NCBI GenBank assembly: GCA_002811675.1
Contig: PDIM01010322.1
Coordinates: forward strand, 6,909-28,453
DNA: 21,545 nt
Source of the DNA: Ichthyosporea sp. XGB-2017a
Lineage: Eukaryota; Opisthokonta; Ichthyosporea
Direction: 5' to 3'
The position numbers and the translations under genes are program-made. Position 1 is the stretch's first letter. Every line of letters starts with the position of its first letter. The notes beneath the pieces were generated by a model that worked only from the letters and a program-made list of their open reading frames with translations, did no database searches and was not told the origin of the DNA. This document shows positions 16,281 to 21,545 of the stretch, in pieces.

Positions 16281-19200
16281 TTAAGATCGCGGTTGTCTTC
16301 GCCCTCCTCTTGTATTTCCACTACTAGCGGAGCCCCCAGCCCCACTCCCGGCAGGCTGTCCCCCCTTTGACGCACTGCCTCCTTTACCTCCTCCGAACCG
16401 GTAGCCAGTATTGGATGTGGACCGCGTACTTTCCAGGGCCCGGAGATCGTCCACTTGAAGAGCTGGACCTCTACCACCACCACGCCCCCCTCGCCCGCCC
16501 CCACGGCCACTTCCTCGTGAGTAGCTGCTACCCGATGAGGTAGTCGATGATTGGTTCTGGCCCCGTGAAGACTGCTGCCCGGCATTTCCACCCCTTGAGT
16601 GAGAATTACGATTCCCGTCTCGCCCCCCCTCCCCATCCGCTCGTCCAGCACCAGGAGATTCTCCCTCCGCACCAACACCAGCATGTGGTGCCACCTCAAA
16701 TGTCCCACGCACATCATTAACCAACGCCCTTCTCTCCTCTTCCTCTGAGCGTTTCTCATACTGAAGCACTAGCCTTTTCATTTCTTCCTGCTCTTCGCGA
16801 GCTTCGTCTTGGCGTCGGCGCATGTTCACAGCCAAAGCAGAGTCACTGGGCACATCCATTTCCTTTACCTGTGCTTTCGCACCTTTGCGAGTTAGCAGCG
16901 CAAACTTAATGACATTTCCACTTCCTTTAGTGGTCGCAGAAGAACGTAAGTCATTGGTGCTCTTTTCGAACCCACTGATACTTGAAGAGGAGACCTCTCT
17001 GGACAATGCCTCATCATAAGTAGAAGCAGCTTCACTATCAATCCCATTCCCATCATCTGCCTTCGATCCTCCCCTTTGCAAAATTAAATCTGTGATTCCT
17101 TTGGTCGATGCGGTGTACATCCCCACTGTCAAGGTAGATTCATCATCTTCCACATTATCATTATTCGAGCCTTGCTTTGCACCTTTCCCAAAGTCTTTGC
17201 TACGCAAGTGCATGGGGATAGCGATATCAAACTTTTGGATCCCAGGTGCTTCGCGTCGAGAGTTAACACTGCCACTCATCATGCTATTAAACTGGCGGAC
17301 GAAATCTTCATCCTCAGAGTCTGGTTCTTGGATGGGCTTTTTCAATAGATGCACTTCTTCTTCCTCGTCTTCTTCATCTTCTTCTTCTTCATCAGAGTCT
17401 TCATCAGAGTCTTCTTCTTCTTCATCTTCTTCCTCACTAACATCTTCCTCGTCCTCGTCCATACTTTCATCCCCGTCGTCATCATCGTCGTCATCATCTT
17501 CCACGTCAAGATCATCTTCGTCTTCTTCGTCTTCAACATCTTCGTCACTCTCCTCTCCCACATTAGCATTTGCAGAACCCAAAGCAGCGGAATCTGTCAA
17601 GTACTTTTGCATCAGCTCCTCCTCAAGTAATCTTACCCGTACAATGGCCTCCTCATAAGAGCGAGGAAATTGGAACCCTTCAGGCACTAAGTTGGTAAAG
17701 TATGCAGACGTTTTAATCTTCTCGAAACAGTCATTCATGACAAATTCAATGTCCACTGGTATAGGCTGCTTCTTGCTCCAGATGTAGCGAAAAAAGTAAA
17801 TAAGAAAATATTCAATCTTTTTCCCGTTCATTTTCTTCTCCATATCAATGTGCGGGTAAACTGTCTGCAGAAATGTGCATAGCAAAACGATCCTAAAATA
17901 ATCGTCTGCACGATCTTTTGGTGGGGAATAGCCTTCACATTCCTCCATCGGACTTCGCCCAAAACACATTATGGCATACAGCGTATCCATAACCACGCGG
18001 AGTTCAAAAAGACCAAAGTTAAACAGCTCACCCAGGTACTTTACCACACTCAATCTCCGCTGATTCCACTTTACATAATTGTTCTCCAGACCCAAGCGAA
18101 TATCTTCCAGCAGATTTTCTACAACCACGACACAAACATCATCATGAAGAACACTAAATTGCCTCATCAAAAGGGCCAAAGCAAACACATTGTCATAATT
18201 TACATTCCATACACCTGTGAATGCCTTGCAGCAGAACTCATACACAAACGGATCTTTCCAGTCTAGTCGACATAAAGTTTCGTAGGTTTCCATCACATTC
18301 TCTGGGTTCAGCTCCTTATACACCACCCAACAAATAAACTGATGCAGCGGCGGGGCCTCAACATGTTCAATTTCTGTTCGCTCGGGGGGATTCGAATAAC
18401 AGAATGCGTTATCAACCATTGCCTGTTGACGCCCATCTAAATGCTGAGCTGATTTTTTCTTCATCATTGTTTCCAGAAGTTTTCGTGTCCGGGCATGGGA
18501 CACTGGAGTGCGGTATAAATAGCGCCCACAAGTTTCCAAAAGCCAGCACACCATATCAATATTATGGTGGTGGAACTCACTTATAAGCTTGTATATTATA
18601 TTGAGGCAGTTGTGCTTGGGGAAAATATTAAACTTGGTCAATTCTCCGATATAACGCATAGTTTTCATTTTGTGTTCAGTGTTTGTTTGATTTTTCGCAT
18701 TCAAGTGCCAAAGGAATTCGCGCTGAAGTTTTGCAACAATGGTTGCGCCAACATCAGGCAGGCACTTATTGAGCGTTGCAATAAGACGACAATAATAAGG
18801 AATAACCTCTAGTCTTGAGCGTGGAATTTCAAACACAAAATTAACCAGCTTACGCCTGTTCAATTTTGAATTCAGGTAGCAGAATTCAACAGCCAGCTTA
18901 TCAATCAGCTCTCTATTCACACACAAGGACAATCTTTCCAGGAAATGCGCAATTTCTGCATTGGCATTGGCAACAGCACTCATATTTACATTGCTACTGC
19001 TACCCCCACTACCACTCACTGTCCCAGCAGAACCAACAAGTCCACCACTTGTACCCGTGGCACTATTATCATCAGCACCACCCGCATCTTTCCCTTCAGT
19101 GGCCGTAGATGCCCCAAGAAGCCCCGCACTAACATCACCAGCAGCCCCATTGTCATTTGCATCCAAATCGTCAAGCATTTCCACCCCATCCGGGAGCACA

Positions 19201-21308
19201 ATATCCTTTTCAATATCCACATCTTCTTCCTCTTCTACTACCTCCCCATTCTCATCCGTTTTGACCTTTTCATTGGCCGGTGTTGAAGCGTCTACAGCAT
19301 CATTGCCAGACGAGTCCTTCCCTTCCTCGTCACCTGGGTTAGCTGCTGGTGTTTTTGAGAACAACATAGAGGGCATCACCGAATCAATCGGGGAGAGGTG
19401 CTCATAAAATCGACGGGTCTCTTCGTCCTCCCACACAGAATTTTCATCCAACTCAACACCACCAGTGCCCCCCATTCCACCGCGGCCATCTGCATATGAG
19501 ACCAAATCAATCCCGGCTCCGGCACCTCCACCTTCACCTTCCTCGCCATCTTCAGAGGCATCTAGGCACTTTCCAATATCCATGTCATGCAATGTTCCCA
19601 CCCCTGACGACGAAGAAAAGTCCCAGTACACAGCAGATTTATCTTCTGAGGCACCCGTGGCCGATTCGTCGCTACCAGCAGCATCAGATGCCATCTTTTT
19701 CTCCACGCTTCGTTTAAGCTTCAATGCGACCTCAGGCAAGTCGCAATCAAGGCAATCGGCAAGGGCGGTAACGTTGCTTAGCAGTTTTTCAAATCCGCGG
19801 ATCAGCTTTTCATAGTCGGCTGTTTCATTCGCACTCAATTGCCCTTTCATCTCAACATTGTAGCGATTGCGTCTTTGCACATTTACAATCTTTTTCGCCT
19901 CCTTAGTCAATGCCTTTGCTGCTTTTCGGTAGTACGCCATGCACACTCCCAAAGCCTTTTGTTGGAGTTCACTACCCACCACGCAGTCCAGGTGATACGT
20001 TCGAAGAAGGGCTGCACATTGTGTGGCATGTTCCCTTGCACATAATTCCCCAGTCGCCTTTTCTCGTTTACCGCGACTTGCAGAGGAAGAGGGAGCAACA
20101 GCGCTTGATACATCCGCCTCATCCTGTCCCTTTGCACGCCCAATACTATGCACCTCTTCCGCGGGACTACTACTCTGGGCCTCTCCCCCATCGACAGCCC
20201 CTTTATCCTCTGGTAGCAACAGCGCCAGATGCACAAGTTTGCTCCGTGGAATCACCCCCATTAGATAATCCCCACACCGCTTCACCAGGTACACCACCAG
20301 GGAAAGGTACTGCAAATCATCCTTGTCGACCACCATCATCCGAGTGAACACTTCAATGATCGGTTGCGCACCCGTGGGGCCAATCTTTAGCACACCTCGG
20401 ACAGTCTCCCCTTCCATTTCCCCGCCTCCACCGCCATCGACACCATGCCCACCTCCCCCTTCACCAACCAGCAGCGACGAGAACAGCACTGGGGAGAACT
20501 CGGGCTGTTGCTGTTTGGATGACACACCAGCCACATCAAACTTCCCACCACTCGAAGGCCCTGCAGTGTTATTCCCACCACCAGCACCGCTACTATTCCC
20601 CCCCACAGAACCACTCACATCATCATCCACAAACACCCCCGCCAGGTATAGTTCCATCATGAACCGCAGAAGCAACTTCAACCGCGAAAACGCAGCCGCA
20701 GAGTCCTTTTGCTCGGCGGTATCCGCTGTGTCTGCAGCAGCGGCCACCGCCTTCTTCACCAGCTCCTCCACCAGCCCTACCGCATACCCATTACTCGTTG
20801 AATACGAGGAGGAGGAGGAGGAGGAGGAGGGTTGCAGTTGCCGCATCAGTGTCTCCTTCAGTGCCGGTGCAAACTCTGCATACCTCTCGTGCAGATGCGT
20901 GGCGACTTTCACCATGTGAGTCACCTCTGAGTTTTTAAATCGAAGCTCCCCAAGCGCGCTGACAATCTCCGAGAGGTACTTGGACAGGTTCAGGGTCCGC
21001 ACATCCTTCAGAATCCCCTCCAGTTGCTCGGGAGTGCCCACCTGGATGGAGGATTGCTTCAACTTGCGGATAAACGCAGTGGACTTTTTCAGATTTGAGT
21101 CCAGTTTACTTGGATCATATCGCACACCACCTTTGCCATTATTACTCATATTCCCATGGGAGAACAGCAAGTGGCCCCGAGACTCGCACACCTGCACAAA
21201 GCGGCCCCATAACTGGGCGTGGATGGAGTGAGGAGAGGACGAGGACAAGGTGGTGTTATTTTTTGGTTTGGCTGTGGAGCCCCTCCCTTCTGTGGTGGCC
21301 GCAATCAT
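16281..21308 (-). CDS. UPF2: UPF2, nonsense-mediated mRNA decay scaffold protein
   Basis: UPF2 bridges UPF1 and UPF3 in mRNA surveillance. This copy has 1675 residues; the human protein has about 1270. MIF4G-1 starts near 65 (LKKSTAFIRKLK, LNLSKYLSEIVSAL, ERYAEFAPAL) and runs to about 535, with Gly/Ser-rich inserts at 225-305 and 370-425. MIF4G-2 covers about 784-975 (ERLSLCVNRELIDKLAVEFC, TMRYIGELTKFNIFP). MIF4G-3 covers about 985-1235 (KWNQRRLSVVKYLGELFNFG). An Asp/Glu tract (1252-1318) comes next. The UPF1-binding region is split: DEDFVRQFNSMM and FDIAIPMHLRSK (1334-1371), then about 95 residues of insert, then VIKFALLTRKGAKAQVKEMD (1466-1485). An RGG/RG-rich tail ends the protein. The ATG at 21306-21308 begins the frame; Met54 is another possible start. 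It is a single exon. Confidence 0.95.
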   Translation of the reverse strand: MIAATTEGRGSTAKPKNNTTLSSSSPHSIHAQLWGRFVQVCESRGHLLFSHGNMSNNGKGGVRYDPSKLDSNLKKSTAFIRKLKQSSIQVGTPEQLEGILKDVRTLNLSKYLSEIVSALGELRFKNSEVTHMVKVATHLHERYAEFAPALKETLMRQLQPSSSSSSSSYSTSNGYAVGLVEELVKKAVAAAADTADTAEQKDSAAAFSRLKLLLRFMMELYLAGVFVDDDVSGSVGGNSSGAGGGNNTAGPSSGGKFDVAGVSSKQQQPEFSPVLFSSLLVGEGGGGHGVDGGGGGEMEGETVRGVLKIGPTGAQPIIEVFTRMMVVDKDDLQYLSLVVYLVKRCGDYLMGVIPRSKLVHLALLLPEDKGAVDGGEAQSSSPAEEVHSIGRAKGQDEADVSSAVAPSSSASRGKREKATGELCAREHATQCAALLRTYHLDCVVGSELQQKALGVCMAYYRKAAKALTKEAKKIVNVQRRNRYNVEMKGQLSANETADYEKLIRGFEKLLSNVTALADCLDCDLPEVALKLKRSVEKKMASDAAGSDESATGASEDKSAVYWDFSSSSGVGTLHDMDIGKCLDASEDGEEGEGGGAGAGIDLVSYADGRGGMGGTGGVELDENSVWEDEETRRFYEHLSPIDSVMPSMLFSKTPAANPGDEEGKDSSGNDAVDASTPANEKVKTDENGEVVEEEEDVDIEKDIVLPDGVEMLDDLDANDNGAAGDVSAGLLGASTATEGKDAGGADDNSATGTSGGLVGSAGTVSGSGGSSSNVNMSAVANANAEIAHFLERLSLCVNRELIDKLAVEFCYLNSKLNRRKLVNFVFEIPRSRLEVIPYYCRLIATLNKCLPDVGATIVAKLQREFLWHLNAKNQTNTEHKMKTMRYIGELTKFNIFPKHNCLNIIYKLISEFHHHNIDMVCWLLETCGRYLYRTPVSHARTRKLLETMMKKKSAQHLDGRQQAMVDNAFCYSNPPERTEIEHVEAPPLHQFICWVVYKELNPENVMETYETLCRLDWKDPFVYEFCCKAFTGVWNVNYDNVFALALLMRQFSVLHDDVCVVVVENLLEDIRLGLENNYVKWNQRRLSVVKYLGELFNFGLFELRVVMDTLYAIMCFGRSPMEECEGYSPPKDRADDYFRIVLLCTFLQTVYPHIDMEKKMNGKKIEYFLIYFFRYIWSKKQPIPVDIEFVMNDCFEKIKTSAYFTNLVPEGFQFPRSYEEAIVRVRLLEEELMQKYLTDSAALGSANANVGEESDEDVEDEEDEDDLDVEDDDDDDDDGDESMDEDEEDVSEEEDEEEEDSDEDSDEEEEDEEDEEEEVHLLKKPIQEPDSEDEDFVRQFNSMMSGSVNSRREAPGIQKFDIAIPMHLRSKDFGKGAKQGSNNDNVEDDESTLTVGMYTASTKGITDLILQRGGSKADDGNGIDSEAASTYDEALSREVSSSSISGFEKSTNDLRSSATTKGSGNVIKFALLTRKGAKAQVKEMDVPSDSALAVNMRRRQDEAREEQEEMKRLVLQYEKRSEEEERRALVNDVRGTFEVAPHAGVGAEGESPGAGRADGEGGRDGNRNSHSRGGNAGQQSSRGQNQSSTTSSGSSYSRGSGRGGGRGGRGGGRGPALQVDDLRALESTRSTSNTGYRFGGGKGGSASKGGQPAGSGAGGSASSGNTRGGRRQPRS
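17355..17555 (-). repeat. Acidic-tract trinucleotide repeat in UPF2
   Basis: About 200 bases rich in GAA/GAT/GAC codons (plus strand TCTTCTTC, ATCATC) encode an almost pure Asp/Glu run. It produces long spurious Ser-rich open frames on the plus strand. Confidence 0.85.
20805..20828 (-). repeat. Poly-Ser trinucleotide repeat in UPF2
   Basis: Eight repeated TCC codons (GGA/GAG repeats on the plus strand) encode Ser161-168 within MIF4G-1, a likely length-variable loop. Confidence 0.8.
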
Positions 21309-21545
21309 TTTAGAGAGTTGGGGGGAGGGGGGGCGGACTGGGGTTTGTTTGTAAATCGAAAAAAAGAGAGGTTTGCTTTTGTTTTTGTTTTTATACCGTT
21401 CTACTTAATGACTTGACTTGGGATTTGCTTTGTTGATTTAAATAACAGCTGAAGATCATAACAATAAATTACGAAATATAAAATCAAAATTCAAGAACAA
21501 ATTCAAATTCAAATCAAAAACAAAGAAAGAGAAAGAAAAACGAAA
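21309..21545 (-). promoter_or_regulatory. Upstream region of UPF2
   Basis: The first 35 bases upstream of the ATG are G/C-skewed (CCCCCCTCCCCC on the minus strand). Beyond that the region becomes strongly AT-rich, with T runs in the minus strand and short ATTTGAATTTGAATTTG repeats near 21500-21517. I see no clear TATA box and no gene to the window end. Confidence 0.4.

Noticed and set aside
17092-17658. Long Ser-rich open frame on the plus strand (188 codons)
   Set aside because: It is the antisense reading of the Asp/Glu codon repeat of UPF2; the opposite frame is a conserved domain.
20323-20919. 198-codon plus-strand Ser/Pro-rich open frame
   Set aside because: Shadow of the UPF2 MIF4G-1 region and its Gly/Ser inserts.

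Overview
The window is nuclear DNA of a microbial eukaryote. The genes are long and mostly uninterrupted. The two introns fully inside the window are short (102 and 78 bp) with GT-AG ends, there are AATAAA signals close to stop codons, and the products are eukaryote-specific (UPF2, a USP53/54-type deubiquitinase, an NME6-type NDP kinase, Golgi-type glycosyltransferases). I see no ribosome-binding sites, operons or mobile elements. The sequence alone does not fix the lineage. Long low-intron genes, GT77-like enzymes and a large ectodomain-plus-membrane protein would fit a stramenopile or similar alga or protist, but that is a guess.

Layout, left to right: (1) a probable last exon of a plus-strand membrane-protein-like gene (62-313); (2) a minus-strand USP53/54-type ubiquitin hydrolase (416-1936); (3) a 740-bp spacer with inverted repeats and telomere-like hexamers; (4) a minus-strand 1547-residue membrane protein with a 5'-nucleotidase-like ectodomain, an EGF-like module, 7-8 membrane segments and a long tail (2675-7318); (5) a 750-bp divergent spacer that may hold a small ORF; (6) a plus-strand mitochondrial-type NME6 NDP kinase fused to a LYR-motif domain (8069-9253); (7) a minus-strand orphan coiled-coil, single-pass membrane protein (9768-10505); (8) a divergent promoter with two facing E2F-like motifs and a T tract; (9) a plus-strand three-exon type II membrane protein with two glycosyltransferase-like domains (10955-16213); (10) a minus-strand UPF2 gene of 1675 codons (16281-21308), followed by its promoter.

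Most neighbours are on opposite strands. Three pairs are tail-to-tail with short spacers (102, 514 and 67 bp) and two pairs are head-to-head with spacers of 450-750 bp. The genes do not form one pathway; they cover mRNA surveillance, ubiquitin, glycosylation, mitochondrial nucleotides and possible nucleotide sensing.

The two most unusual proteins are the NME6-LYR fusion and the 5'-nucleotidase-like multi-pass protein. In the latter the metal-binding residues appear lost while the nucleotide-binding domain is kept, which looks more like a receptor than an enzyme.
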